A DNA stretch of 64,000 nt. Origin: CAIYQJ01 sp963717255. GTDB taxonomy: Bacteria > Chloroflexota > Limnocylindria > Limnocylindrales > CSP1-4. Numbering within the stretch: the stretch's first letter is position 1; each line of letters starts with the position of its first letter. The notes beneath the pieces are model-generated. The model made no database searches. It had not been told where the DNA came from and saw only the letters and a program-made list of their open reading frames with translations. Positions 1 through 8,644 of this stretch are shown in pieces. The DNA lies in contig CAVQVT010000011.1 of the NCBI GenBank assembly GCA_963717255.1, positions 67,424-131,423 on the forward strand, given 5' to 3'. A program made the position numbers and the translations under genes.

Positions 1-820
1 CAAGGCCGGACCGTCGAGCGCCGTCGTCGTCCTCGGCATCTCGGACGTCCCGGAGGCCGGCGACATCCTCGAGGTCGTCGACGACGAGCGGAAGGCCCGC
101 GCGATCGCCGAGGGTCGGCGGAACGCGGCCGCGGCGAAGGATTCCGGCAGCGGCCGGGCGACCCTCGAGGATCTCTACCGCCAGATCCAGGCCGGCCAGG
201 CGAAGGAGCTGCGGATCGTCCTCAAGTCGGACGTCTCCGGGTCGCTCGGCGCGATCACCCATGCCCTCGAGCAGATCGCCACCGACGAGGTGAAGATCAA
301 CGTGCTCCACGAGGGCGCGGGCGACATCACGGACAACGACATCCTCCTCGCCTCCGCGTCGGACGCCATCGTGGTCGGCTTCAACACCGGCATCACCGCG
401 ACCGCGAAGCGCGCGGCGGAGGCCGAGGGCGTGGATGTCCGGAGCTACGACATCATCTACAAGCTCACGGACGACATCGAGGCGGCCCTCTCCGGCATGC
501 TCGAGCCCGTCCTCGTCGAGCAGGTGGAGGGTCGTGCGGAGGTCCGCCAGATCTTCCGGGTCGGGAAGTCCACGGTCATCGCCGGCTGCTACGTCACCGA
601 GGGGCGGATCGTCCGCAACAGCGGGGCACGCGTCTGGCGCGGCGGGAAGGTGGTCGTGTCCGACCGGATCGAGTCGCTCCGCCGCTTCCGCGACGACGTC
701 CGCGAGGTCGCCCAGAACTTCGAGTGCGGCATCGGCCTCGCCGACTACCACGACATCGTCGAAGGCGACATCATCGAGTCCTTCACGCAGCAGCAGGTGA
801 GCCGGGCCGTCGGGCGCTGA
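1..820 (+). CDS. infB: Translation initiation factor IF-2, C-terminal part (5' end outside window)
   Basis: The reading frame enters at base 2 and stops at 818-820, giving about 272 residues of the C-terminal half of IF-2. IF-2 is the GTPase that brings initiator fMet-tRNA to the 30S subunit. Visible here are the end of domain II, the helical linker, domain III (KELRIVLKSDVSGS followed by the alpha/beta core with DNDILLASASDAIVVGFN) and the C-terminal fMet-tRNA-binding domain, ending in the typical YHDIVEGDIIE(S/A)F sequence. The GTPase domain lies upstream of the window. rbfA follows 25 bases downstream, the usual infB-rbfA arrangement. Identity is certain; only the truncation by the window edge limits it. 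Confidence 0.97.
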   Translation, partial: KAGPSSAVVVLGISDVPEAGDILEVVDDERKARAIAEGRRNAAAAKDSGSGRATLEDLYRQIQAGQAKELRIVLKSDVSGSLGAITHALEQIATDEVKINVLHEGAGDITDNDILLASASDAIVVGFNTGITATAKRAAEAEGVDVRSYDIIYKLTDDIEAALSGMLEPVLVEQVEGRAEVRQIFRVGKSTVIAGCYVTEGRIVRNSGARVWRGGKVVVSDRIESLRRFRDDVREVAQNFECGIGLADYHDIVEGDIIESFTQQQVSRAVGR

Positions 821-845
821 CGCGTCCGGCCGGGCGGCGCCGACC

Positions 846-1452
846 ATGAGCCAGCGCCTCGACCGCGTCGACGAGCTCCTGCGCCAGGAGATCGGGGCGA
901 TCCTCGAGCGCGAGGTGGCCGACCCGCGGATCGGGTTCGTCACCGTCACGCGCGTCGAGACGTCGCCCGACCTCGCGCACGCGCGCGTGTGGGTGAGCAT
1001 CATCGGGACGCCGGACGAGCGGACGGAGACGATGCGCGCGCTCGAGCACGCCATGCCCTTCGTCCGACGCGCGCTCGGCGGGCGGATCCGGATCCGGCGC
1101 ATCCCGGCGCTCCAGGTCCACCACGACGAGTCGATCGAGCGCGGCGCCCGGGTACTCCGCCTCATCGACGAGATCGAGGCCGGGACGGTGGGCGATCCGC
1201 TCGCCCCCGACGCCCCGTCGGCCCCGGGCGAATCTCTGCCGACGCCGAAGCGACGCCAGGCGCGCGCGGAGGACGCCCCCGACGACGCGCCCGCCGCGGA
1301 CGGGGCAGCGGCGGAGCAGGGGCGCCCGCGACCGGCGACGCGCCGCGCGCCGCGGGGCACGTCACGGAAGGCCGGCGGAGCCGACCGCGGCAGCCCGCGC
1401 GGCGGTGGAAGCCCCGCGTGGTCCCCGTCGGACCGCGCGGCGCCGCCCGTGA
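846..1452 (+). CDS. rbfA: Ribosome-binding factor A with low-complexity C-terminal tail (tail uncertain)
   Basis: RbfA binds the 30S subunit and assists late 16S rRNA 5'-end maturation. The ATG at 846 opens a standard RbfA of about 118 residues: the KH-like core begins RLDRVDELLRQEIGAIL and ends near HHDESIERGARVLRLIDEIE. After that the frame runs into an Ala/Pro/Arg/Asp-rich tail of roughly 80 residues that has no family equivalent. The frame then stays open through nrnA and truB to 4361, which cannot be a real fusion because the neighbouring proteins are encoded in other frames. A stop in frame 1 at 1450-1452 overlaps a GTG (GTGA), the coupling style used throughout this locus, so I end the gene there and assume one frame break in the tail between about 1320 and 1450. 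Confidence 0.75.
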
Positions 1453-2490
1453 CGGGCGCCGGGCCGGGGGCGGCGGACGCCGTCGCTCGCGAGCCACCTC
1501 GATGCGGTCCCCGGCGGGCTCGTCGCCCGGCTCGCGGGGGCGCGCGCGATCCTCGCCGTGAGCCACGAGAACCCGGACGGCGACACGCTCGGGGCGGTCC
1601 TCGGGGTCGTCGCGATCGCCGAGTCTCTCGGCAAGAAGGCGACGGCCGTCTGCAGCGACCCGATCCCCGCCGGCTACGGCTTCATCCGCGGCATCGAGCG
1701 GTTCCGGACGGACCCGGAACCCGGCGTCGCCTACGACCTCGTCGTCCTGTGCGACTGCGCGGACGCAGCGCGCGTGGGCGACGTGCGGGAGCGCCACGCG
1801 GACCTCTTCGGCGGCGAGCGCATCGTCTCGATCGACCACCACGCCTCGAACCACCCGGGGCCGGGCGACTGGGTGGATCCCGGCAGCGCGGCGACCTGCG
1901 AGATGGTGGCGCTGCTCGCCGTCCGGATGGGCATCCCGCTGGCGACGGGCGACGGCGCGCTCGCGGACGCGCTGATGGCGGGCGTCGTCATGGACACCGC
2001 CACCTTCCAGCACCCGAACGCGACGCCGCGGACCCTCGTGGTCGCGTCGGCCCTGCTGGCGGCGGGAGCGCCGCTCTCCGACATCTCGCGGCTCCTCTAC
2101 CGCACGAAGCCCGAGTCCCAGCTGCGGCTCTTCGGGCGCGTCCTCGCGCGCCTGCAGACGACGCCGGACGGGCTCGTCGTCTGGAGCGACCTCCTCGACG
2201 AGGACCTCGCGGTGACGGGCACCGACGCGTCCATGAGCGAGGGGATCATCGACCTGCTCTCGCAGGCCGCGGAGGCAGAGGTGATCCTGCTCTTCAAGGA
2301 ACGCGGGCCGGAGACCCGGCTCTCGGTGCGGACGAAGGACGGGGGCGTCGACGCGACGGTCCTGGCCGGCGCCTTCGGCGGCGGCGGGCACGCCCGGGCG
2401 TCGGGAGCGACGGTGGCGGCGCCGATGGCCGGGGCCGTCGCGGACGTCGTGGCGGCCGCTCACGCGCTCGCCCGGCGGGTCGCCCGGTGA
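1449..2490 (+). CDS. DHH/DHHA1 family phosphoesterase (NrnA-type nanoRNase/pAp phosphatase), frame break near 5' end
   Basis: This is a single-stranded nucleic-acid or nucleotide phosphoesterase of the NrnA family, which degrades 2-5-mer RNA and dephosphorylates pAp. From 1558 the frame shows the DHH domain (SHENPDGDTLGA; VVLCDCADAAR; SIDHHASN) and ends with DHHA1 (GAFGGGGHARASGA). These are the metal-binding and substrate motifs of the family. Residues just upstream (LDAVPGGLVARLAGARAIL) also belong to the family but reach no start codon in that frame before the stop at 1450. A GTG at 1449 in another frame, overlapping the presumed rbfA stop, is the likely true start, joined by a one-base break somewhere between 1452 and 1500. 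The stop overlaps the truB GTG (GTGA at 2487-2490), so the two genes are probably translationally coupled. Confidence 0.82.
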
Positions 2491-3532
2491 GCAGGGGCAG
2501 CCGTCCGGGCGGTCCTGCCGCGACCCGATCCGAAGGGCCCGACGGGATCCTGCTGGTCCGGAAGCCCATCGGGCCGACCTCGCACGATGTCGTCGCGGTG
2601 GTCCGCCGCCTCGCGGGGACACGCCGCGTCGGGCATGGCGGCACCCTCGACCCGTTCGCGAGCGGGATCCTCCCCGTCTTCCTCGGCCGGGCGACGCGGA
2701 TCGTCGAATACCACATGGGCGACCGGAAGCGGTACCGCGCCACGATCTGCTTCGGAGCCTCCTCGGCGACGGACGACCTCGAGGGCGAGCTGGCGCCCGC
2801 GGACGGTCCGTCGCCCGACCGCGCGGCGGCGGAGGCGGCGCTCGAGTCGTTCCGCGGCACGATCGTCCAGGTCCCGCCCGCCTACAGTGCCGTGAAGGTC
2901 GCCGGGCGCCGGGCGTACGCCCTCGCGCGGGCCGGGAAGACACCGGAGATCGCGCCCCGGACGGTGACGATCGACCTGCTCGAGATCGCCGCGTGGGACG
3001 GGGCGGACCCGGACCGTCCGATCGCGATCGTGGACGTCGGATGCTCCGCGGGGACGTACGTGCGCGCGCTCGCCCGCGACCTCGGGATCGCCCTCGGGTC
3101 TGCCGCGTACCTCGGTGCGCTCGAGCGCACGATGAGCGGCCCGTTCTTCGTGGACGACGCGGTCTCGCTCGACGAGCTGCGCGACGCTCCGCACGAGGTC
3201 ATCGCGCGGCGGCTGCTGCCGCTTGACGCCGGCCTCGACGCGCTCCCGGTCGTGGAGCTCGACGCGGCAGGCGTCCACGCGGTGGAACGCGGGCAGCGGG
3301 TACGCGACCCGCGGCCGGCCGCGGCCGAGGAGACACCCGCGGAAGGCGCCACGGCCGACGCGGTCGCCATGGCCGGACCCGCCGGTCGCCGGCCGAGGAG
3401 GCCGGCGGCCCGGCTCTGCGCCTGCGGGCACCCGATGGCGACCTCATCGCGATCGGGCGCGCGGCCGGCGGCTGGATCTCGCCCGTCAAGGTCCTTCGCC
3501 CTGCCGCCGGCCCATCGTCTGCGGGCGGCTGA
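2487..3532 (+). CDS. truB: tRNA pseudouridine(55) synthase TruB (frame break in C-terminal part)
   Basis: TruB isomerises U55 in the T-loop of elongator tRNAs. The GTG start at 2487 overlaps the stop of the preceding phosphoesterase. The catalytic block is complete: ILLVRKPIGPTSHD near the N-terminus, then RVGHGGTLDPFASG carrying the catalytic Asp, YHMGDRKRYRA, PPAYSAVKVAGRRAYALAR and CSAGTYVRALARDLG. The C-terminal PUA-like domain (LRLRAPDGDLIAIG and GGWISPVKVLRP, stop 3530-3532) is in frame 2 while the body is in frame 0. One base is therefore missing somewhere between about 3310 and 3395, in a GC-rich linker. If the stop at 3532 is right, ribF starts two bases later. I regard the gene as functional and the break as a sequence error. 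Confidence 0.88.
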
Positions 3533-3533
3533 G

Positions 3534-4361
3534 ATGCTCGCCGCACCGCTCCTCGTCCGCGGCATCGACGCGCTCGATCCGTCGGCGGGCAGGCTCCTCG
3601 TGGTCGTCGGCGCTTTCGATGGGCTGCACCGCGGGCACGCGTACCTGCTCCGGCGGCTCCGCGAGGCGGCCGTCCGTCTCGGCGCGCGACCCACCGTCCT
3701 GACGTTCGACCATCATCCCGACGAGATCGTCCGAGGCGCGGCTCCGCCGGTCCTGTGCGATCCCGACGAGCGGCTCGTCCGCCTCGCCGAGGCCGGCGTC
3801 GCCGTGACGATCGTCGAGCACTTCGACGCGGCGCTGCGCGCGACCCCGTACACGGCGTTCGTCGATCATCTCCGGGAGCGCGCCGGACTGGCGGGCTTCC
3901 TCATGACCCCCGACGCGGCCTTCGGGCGTGACCGGGAGGGGACGCCCCAGACGCTCGGACGGCTCGCCCGGAAGGACGGGTTCGCCGTGGTCGTCGTGCC
4001 GCCGTTCGAGGTGGACGGCCGCCAGGTGCGCTCGAACGCGATCCGCGGCCTGATCGTCGACGGCGACCTTCATGGCGCGACGCGCCTCCTCGGCCGGCGC
4101 GTGGCGGTCGTGGGCGAGGCCGGCGCGCCCCGCGTCGACGGGACGCCGGTCACGTTCCCGATGCCTGTCGCCCTTCCTCCGTCGGGACGGTACCGGGTCC
4201 GTGTCGGACGGGCGTGGACGCCGGAGTCGGGCCCGGACCGCTCCCCGCGGGCGGCCACCGCGGCGGTCGATGCGGATGGCCAGCGCGTGGTGCTCCAGCC
4301 CCGTTCCGGGGTTCCCGCGGACCACCGCGTGCGGATCGCGTTCGTCTCGCCGCTCGGCTGA
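3534..4361 (+). CDS. ribF: RibF-type FAD synthetase lacking a recognisable riboflavin-kinase domain
   Basis: The protein has 275 residues; bifunctional RibF is usually 305-320. The N-terminal nucleotidyltransferase domain (FMN + ATP to FAD) is clear: VVGAFDGLHRGHAYLL carries the HxGH nucleotide-binding motif, TVLTFDHHPDEI follows, and later come FLMTPDAAFGRDREGT and VRSNAIRGLIVDGDL. After residue about 185 one expects a flavokinase barrel with a G-x-P-T-A-N motif. Instead there are about 90 residues with no such motif (GRRVAVVGEAGAPRVDGTPV and an Arg/Pro-rich end). The frame runs intact to 4361, so this is not explained by a frame break in the kinase part. Either the kinase domain has diverged beyond recognition or this protein only makes FAD from FMN. 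It follows truB directly and precedes the rpsO promoter. Confidence 0.8.
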   Translation: MLAAPLLVRGIDALDPSAGRLLVVVGAFDGLHRGHAYLLRRLREAAVRLGARPTVLTFDHHPDEIVRGAAPPVLCDPDERLVRLAEAGVAVTIVEHFDAALRATPYTAFVDHLRERAGLAGFLMTPDAAFGRDREGTPQTLGRLARKDGFAVVVVPPFEVDGRQVRSNAIRGLIVDGDLHGATRLLGRRVAVVGEAGAPRVDGTPVTFPMPVALPPSGRYRVRVGRAWTPESGPDRSPRAATAAVDADGQRVVLQPRSGVPADHRVRIAFVSPLG

Positions 4362-4387
4362 CCGGGTTCCGCGGCGGGCGGCGGCGT

Positions 4388-4416
4388 TTGCGGCCTTCCC
4401 TCTCGGCTGGTAGGAT
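4388..4416 (+). promoter_or_regulatory. Candidate sigma70-type promoter for rpsO-pnp
   Basis: TTGCGG at 4388-4393 and TAGGAT at 4411-4416 are separated by exactly 17 bases, in the only gap of more than 100 bases between ribF and rpsO. The -10 match is good and the -35 match is moderate. It would start transcription about 45 bases before the rpsO GTG. Confidence 0.45.
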
Positions 4417-4466
4417 GCCTCGGTCAGAGAAAGACGTCCGTAGATTCGTTCGTGTCGGAGGACCGA

Positions 4467-4736
4467 GTGCCGCTCAGCCGGGAGGAGAGGGATCGCCTCG
4501 TCGCGGAGTTCGCGACGCATGAGGGCGATACCGGATCGCCGGAGGTCCAGATCGCGCTCCTGACGGAGCGAGTGAAGGAGCTCACGGGTCACCTGAAGCA
4601 GTTCCCGCGGGACAACCATTCCCGGCGCGGCCTACTCAAGCTCGTGGGGCAGCGCCGCCGCCTCCTCGCGTACCTCGTGCGCAGGGACCCGGCCCGCTAC
4701 CGCGCCGTCATCGGACGGCTCGGGCTCCGCCGCTAG
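4467..4736 (+). CDS. rpsO: 30S ribosomal protein S15
   Basis: S15 is a primary 16S rRNA-binding protein of the 30S platform. Starting at GTG 4467 gives 89 residues, the normal family length, and the canonical N-terminus (PLSREERDRLVAEF). An in-frame GTG at 4452 would add five unneeded residues and has no ribosome-binding site, whereas GGAGG at 4457-4461 is correctly spaced for 4467. Family motifs are present: HEGDTGSPEVQIALLT, HLKQFPRDNHSRRGL and LVGQRRRLLAYL. The rpsO-pnp adjacency is conserved across bacteria, and the intergenic hairpins here are listed separately. Confidence 0.95.
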   Translation: MPLSREERDRLVAEFATHEGDTGSPEVQIALLTERVKELTGHLKQFPRDNHSRRGLLKLVGQRRRLLAYLVRRDPARYRAVIGRLGLRR

Positions 4737-4751
4737 CACCGCCGTCCATCG

Positions 4752-4770
4752 CCGGGGCCGAGAGCCCCGG
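4752..4770 (+). terminator. Hairpin in the rpsO-pnp intergenic region
   Basis: A perfect 7-bp stem (CCGGGGC / GCCCCGG) with a 5-base loop begins 15 bases after the rpsO stop. There is no T-run, so it may be an attenuator or a 3'-end protecting stem rather than a full terminator. A processing or termination structure at this place is typical of rpsO-pnp operons. Confidence 0.45.
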
Positions 4771-4810
4771 TCACCGCGGTCGCCCGCGCGCACCCCGCGC
4801 ACCGCCGGTC

Positions 4811-4834
4811 CTCCTCCGGCACGGCCAGGAGGAG
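4811..4834 (+). promoter_or_regulatory. Hairpin sequestering the pnp Shine-Dalgarno sequence
   Basis: CTCCTCC at 4811-4817 pairs perfectly with GGAGGAG at 4828-4834, and the inner bases GGC/GCC (4818-4820, 4824-4826) extend the stem around a 3-base ACG loop with one bulged A. The pnp ribosome-binding site AGGAGG (4827-4832), six bases before the GTG start at 4839, is therefore almost wholly inside the stem. This would hold pnp translation low unless the hairpin is opened, cut or trimmed. Autoregulation of PNPase through its 5' leader is known in E. coli; here it is inference. Confidence 0.55.
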
Positions 4835-4838
4835 CCTC

Positions 4839-7426
4839 GTGCCCGTTCATTCCGTCTCCGCCGAGTTCGGTGGTCGCACGCTGACCATCGAGACCGGCAG
4901 GCTCGCCCGCCTCGCGGGCGGCGCCGTCACCGTGCGCTACGGCGACACGCTGGTCCTCGGGACCGCGAACCGGTCGGAGCCGCGCCCCGGCCTCGACTTC
5001 TTCCCGCTCACGGTGGACTTCGAGGAGCGCATGTACGCGGCCGGGAAGATCCCCGGCGGCTTCATCAAGCGCGAGTCGCGCCCGTCCGAGGCGGCGATCC
5101 TCGCCGCGCGCCTCACGGATCGCCCGATCCGCCCGCTCTTCCCGGAGGGCTACAAGGACGACGTCCAGGTCGTCCTCACCGTGCTCTCGACGGACCAGGA
5201 GAACGATCCCGACGTCATCGGGACCGTCGCCGGGTCCGCGGCGCTCACGATCAGCGAGATCCCGTTCCAGGGCCCCATCGGCGCGGTGCGCGTCGGCCGG
5301 ATCGACGGCGAGCTCGTCGTGAACCCGACCGTCGCCCAGCTCGCGGACTCCGACCTGGACCTCATCGTCAGCGGGACGCGCGACGCGATCATGATGGTCG
5401 AGGCTGGCGCCAGGCTCGTCTCCGAGGACGCGATGGCGGAGGCCATCCTCTTCGGCCATCGGGCGCTCCAGCCGCTGATCGACCTTCAGGAGCAGCTCCG
5501 GGAGCTCGTCGGCAAGCCGAAGAAGCTCCCGTTCCTCGAGCCCGGCACCGAGTCGGTCCTCCGCTTCGTCGACCTCGTCGCGTCGGGCAAGGACCTCGTC
5601 GTGGTGGACGTCGAGACGACCGGCCGTGACCCGAAGATGGCCGATCTCGTCGAGGTCGGCGCCGTCCGCATCAAGAACGGCAAGATCGCCGACCGCTGGT
5701 CGACGCTCGTGAACCCCGGTCGTCCGGTCGTCGGCGCGCAGATGCACGGCCTGACCGAGAAGGACCTCAAGGGGGCGCCCACGGCGCAGGAGGCAGCCCG
5801 CACCTTCCTCGACTTCGCGGGTGACTCGATCGTCGTCGGCCACAACGTCGGCTTCGACCTCGGGTTCCTCGAGGAGGCGCTGGCCGAGGGCTTCCGCTTC
5901 GACTACGGCACCTACCTGGACACGCTCGTGCTTTCGCGCGAGGCGTATCCCGATCTCGAGTCGTACAAGCTCGGCGACCTGTCGCGCTTCTTCGGGATCG
6001 AGCTGCAGAACGCCCACCGCGCCCTCCCCGACGCGGAGGCGACCGCGGAGCTCGTCCTTCGGCTCGCGGCGGACCTCCCCCCGCGGATCGACGAGCTGAA
6101 GGCCGGCATCAAGGCGTCGATCCGCGCGAGCCGCGAGTCGGGCGCCGACCCGAAGGCGCTCCTCGAGGCGGCCCGCCGCCAGGCGCGTGTCGGGAAGGGC
6201 CTCTTCGGCCTCGTCCACAAGAAGACCGTCCGCTCCCTCACGCTCGACGAGGGGATCCGGATGGACGGCCGCGGCGTCGACGAGATCCGGCCGATCAGCG
6301 TCGAGGTGGGCCTGCTGCCGCGCGCGCACGGCTCCGGCCTCTTCACCCGCGGCGAGACGCAGGCCCTCACCGTCTGCACGCTCGGCCCCTCCTCGGACGT
6401 CCAGCGGATCGACACGATCAGCCCGGAGACCGAGAAGCGATATCTCCATCACTACAACATGCCGCCGTACAGCACCGGCGAGAACAAGATGATGCGCGGC
6501 CCCGGCCGGCGCGAGATCGGCCACGGCCATCTCGCCGAGCGGGCGCTCCTGCCCGTCCTCCCGGACCACGAGGAGTTCCCCTACGTCATCCGCCTCGTGA
6601 GCGAGTGCGTGACCTCGAACGGCTCCACCTCGATGGCGTCCACGTGCGGCTCCACGCTCGCCCTCATGGATGCCGGCGTCCCGATCAAGGCGCCGGTGGC
6701 CGGCGCGGCGATGGGCCTCATGAGCGAGCCCGACGGCGCGTTCGCGATCCTCACGGACATCCTCGGCAAGGAGGATGCCTTCGGGGACATGGACTTCAAG
6801 GTGACCGGGACGCGGAGGGGATCACGGCCCTCCAGATGGACATCAAGGTCAAGGGCATCAATGAGGACATCATCCGCGCCGGCCTCGCCAAGGCGAATGC
6901 CGCGCGGCTCTTCATCCTCGAGAAGATGCTCGAGGTCCTCCCGGAGACCCGGGAGACGATGTCGGACTTCGCCCCGCGGATCATCACGATCAAGATCAAC
7001 CCCGAGAAGATCCGGGACATCATCGGCAAGGGCGGCTCGATGATCCGGAAGATCCAGGAAGAGACGGGAACGGAGATCAACGTCGAGGACGACGGGACCG
7101 TCGAGATCGCGGCCGTCTCCGGCGAGAACTCCCGCAAGGCCATCCAGTGGATCGAGTCGCTCACCCGCGAGGTCGAGATCGGCGCGCTCTACCTGGGCAA
7201 GGTCACCCGGATCATGGGCTTCGGCGCGTTCGTCGAGATCCTCCCGGGCAAGGAAGGCCTCGTGCGGATCGGCGAGCTCGCCGACTACCACGTGCCCACC
7301 GTGGAGGACGTGGTCAGCGTCGGCGATGAGGTGATGGTCGTCGTCACCGAGATCGACCGACAGGGCCGCGTCAACCTCTCGCGGAAGGCCGCGATGCAGC
7401 GCCACCTCGCGAAGGACGGCCGCTGA
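4839..7426 (+). CDS. pnp: Polyribonucleotide nucleotidyltransferase with an inserted DEDDh 3'-5' exonuclease domain (one frame break)
   Basis: PNPase degrades RNA 3'-5' by phosphorolysis. The GTG at 4839 follows a perfect AGGAGG. Order of domains: RNase PH 1 (residues about 5-225), then at about 250-412 a complete DnaQ-type exonuclease domain, then the end of the helical linker (about 455-472), RNase PH 2, KH (IRDIIGKGGSMIRKI) and S1. The exonuclease carries all DEDDh residues: D257 and E259 (VVDVETTG), D340 (HNVGFD), H393 and D398 (HRALPDAEAT). It sits after GKPKK, where the all-helical domain normally begins, and both junctions are in frame. The full protein would be about 862 residues against about 700 normally. 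A single base is missing at about 6812: frame 0 ends DMDFKVTGT and frame 2 continues AEGITALQMD, which is the PH2 active-site segment. I read that as a sequence error. Confidence 0.93.
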
Positions 7427-7472
7427 ACACGCGCCCGGGCGCCCTCCGAGGAGCCCGGGCACATGCCTGACG

Positions 7473-7509
7473 ACCAGCGCACCGCCGGGAGACCCGGCGG
7501 TGCGCTGGT
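7473..7509. terminator. Perfect 17-bp stem-loop between pnp and asd
   Basis: Bases 7473-7489 pair without mismatch with 7493-7509 around a 3-base AGA loop. There is no T-tract after it on the plus strand. It is placed as a terminator or 3'-stabilising stem for pnp, 46 bases after its stop. The base of the 3' arm runs into TATACT (7509-7514), a possible -10 box for asd, so the structure could also affect that promoter. Confidence 0.6.
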
Positions 7510-7564
7510 ATACTCGCCCGGGCCGGCGCGGTCCCGAGCCCCCGATCGCGGAGGCAGAATCCTG

Positions 7565-8644
7565 ATGTCCGGAAACCCCCTCACCGTCGCCGTCGTCGGA
7601 GCCACCGGTCTCGTCGGTCGCACGATGATCGCGGTGCTGCGCGAGCGCGACTTCCCCGTCGGTGAGCTGCGGCTCCTCGCATCCGGCCGGTCTGCCGGCT
7701 CGGTCGTGGAGGTCGGCGGGACGCGCATCGTGGTCCGGAAGGCGACGCCCGAGGCGTTCGACGGCGTGGACATCGCGCTCTTCAGCGCCGGGACTGACGT
7801 CTCGCTCGACCTCGCGCCGCGGGCCGTGGAGCATGGCGCCACCGTCATCGACAACTCGAACGCCTGGCGGATGGAGGAGGCGGTCCCCCTCGTCGTCAGC
7901 CAGGTGAACGCGGACGACCTCAGGTGGCATGAAGGGATCGTCGCGAACCCGAACTGCTCCACGATGCAGCTCGTGCCTGTCCTCATGGCGCTGCGCGACG
8001 AGGCCGGCCTGGAACGCGTGGTCGTCGATACGTACCAGGCGGTCTCCGGGACCGGCGCGGAAGCGGTCGCCGAGCTGGAGGCCCAGATCCTCGCCCACGC
8101 GCACGGCGCCCCCAAGATCGCGTCCGTGTACCCGCACCCGATCGCGTTCAACGCGCTTCCCGAGATCGACGTCTTCCTCGACAACGGGTACAGCCGCGAG
8201 GAGTGGAAGGTCGTCACCGAGAGCCGGAAGATCCTCCACCTGCCGGACCTCCGGGTCTCGTGCACGGCCGTCCGGGTCCCCGTCATCGCGAGTCACTCGG
8301 AGGCCGTCCACGTCGAGACCACGGCGGCGATCACCGCGGAGCGCGCCCGCGAGGTGCTCGCGGCCGTGCCGGGCGTGGTGGTGCAGGATGAGCCGGCGAA
8401 CCACGTGTACCCGCTCGCGACCGCGGCGGCCGGGCGAGACGAGGTGTTCGTCGGCCGGATCCGACGCGACCCCTCGGTGGAGCGCGGTCTCGCCTTCTGG
8501 GTGGTGAGCGACAACATCCGCAAGGGTGCCGCCACGAATGCCGTCGAGATCGCCGAGATCCTCGTCGAGCGCGGCTGGGTGGCTCCCGCATCGCGGCGCG
8601 GCGGCGCGGTCGGCGCGGGCGCCGGCGGCCGGAGCGGTGCGTGA
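7565..8644 (+). CDS. asd: Aspartate-semialdehyde dehydrogenase
   Basis: Asd reduces aspartyl-4-phosphate to aspartate semialdehyde with NADPH, feeding lysine/diaminopimelate, threonine and methionine synthesis. The ATG at 7565 is preceded by GGAGG at 7550-7554. In 359 residues one sees the Rossmann motif VAVVGATGLVG, the catalytic cysteine C131 in ANPNCSTMQ, the substrate-binding TYQAVSGTGAEAV, and the histidine region around SCTAVRVPVIASHSEAVHVE. The C-terminus carries a short Gly/Ala tail of about 20 residues. The stop overlaps the next gene's GTG (GTGA), so it heads a coupled run with the glycosylase and RNase J. Confidence 0.95.
   Translation: MSGNPLTVAVVGATGLVGRTMIAVLRERDFPVGELRLLASGRSAGSVVEVGGTRIVVRKATPEAFDGVDIALFSAGTDVSLDLAPRAVEHGATVIDNSNAWRMEEAVPLVVSQVNADDLRWHEGIVANPNCSTMQLVPVLMALRDEAGLERVVVDTYQAVSGTGAEAVAELEAQILAHAHGAPKIASVYPHPIAFNALPEIDVFLDNGYSREEWKVVTESRKILHLPDLRVSCTAVRVPVIASHSEAVHVETTAAITAERAREVLAAVPGVVVQDEPANHVYPLATAAAGRDEVFVGRIRRDPSVERGLAFWVVSDNIRKGAATNAVEIAEILVERGWVAPASRRGGAVGAGAGGRSGA

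Noticed and set aside
846..4361. A single 1171-residue open frame covering rbfA, the phosphoesterase, truB and ribF
   Set aside because: Only the RbfA, TruB and RibF parts of this frame look like protein. The phosphoesterase and the TruB PUA domain are encoded in other frames. It is an artefact of frame breaks and high GC.
4632..6569. A 645-residue minus-strand open frame opposite pnp
   Set aside because: It mirrors the codon pattern of pnp, and the sequence is Arg/Glu/Val/Asp-rich without motifs. High GC leaves antisense frames open.
6800..6830. Programmed ribosomal frameshift in pnp
   Set aside because: There is no slippery heptamer or following pseudoknot that I can see, and many similar breaks occur in other housekeeping genes of the outer regions.
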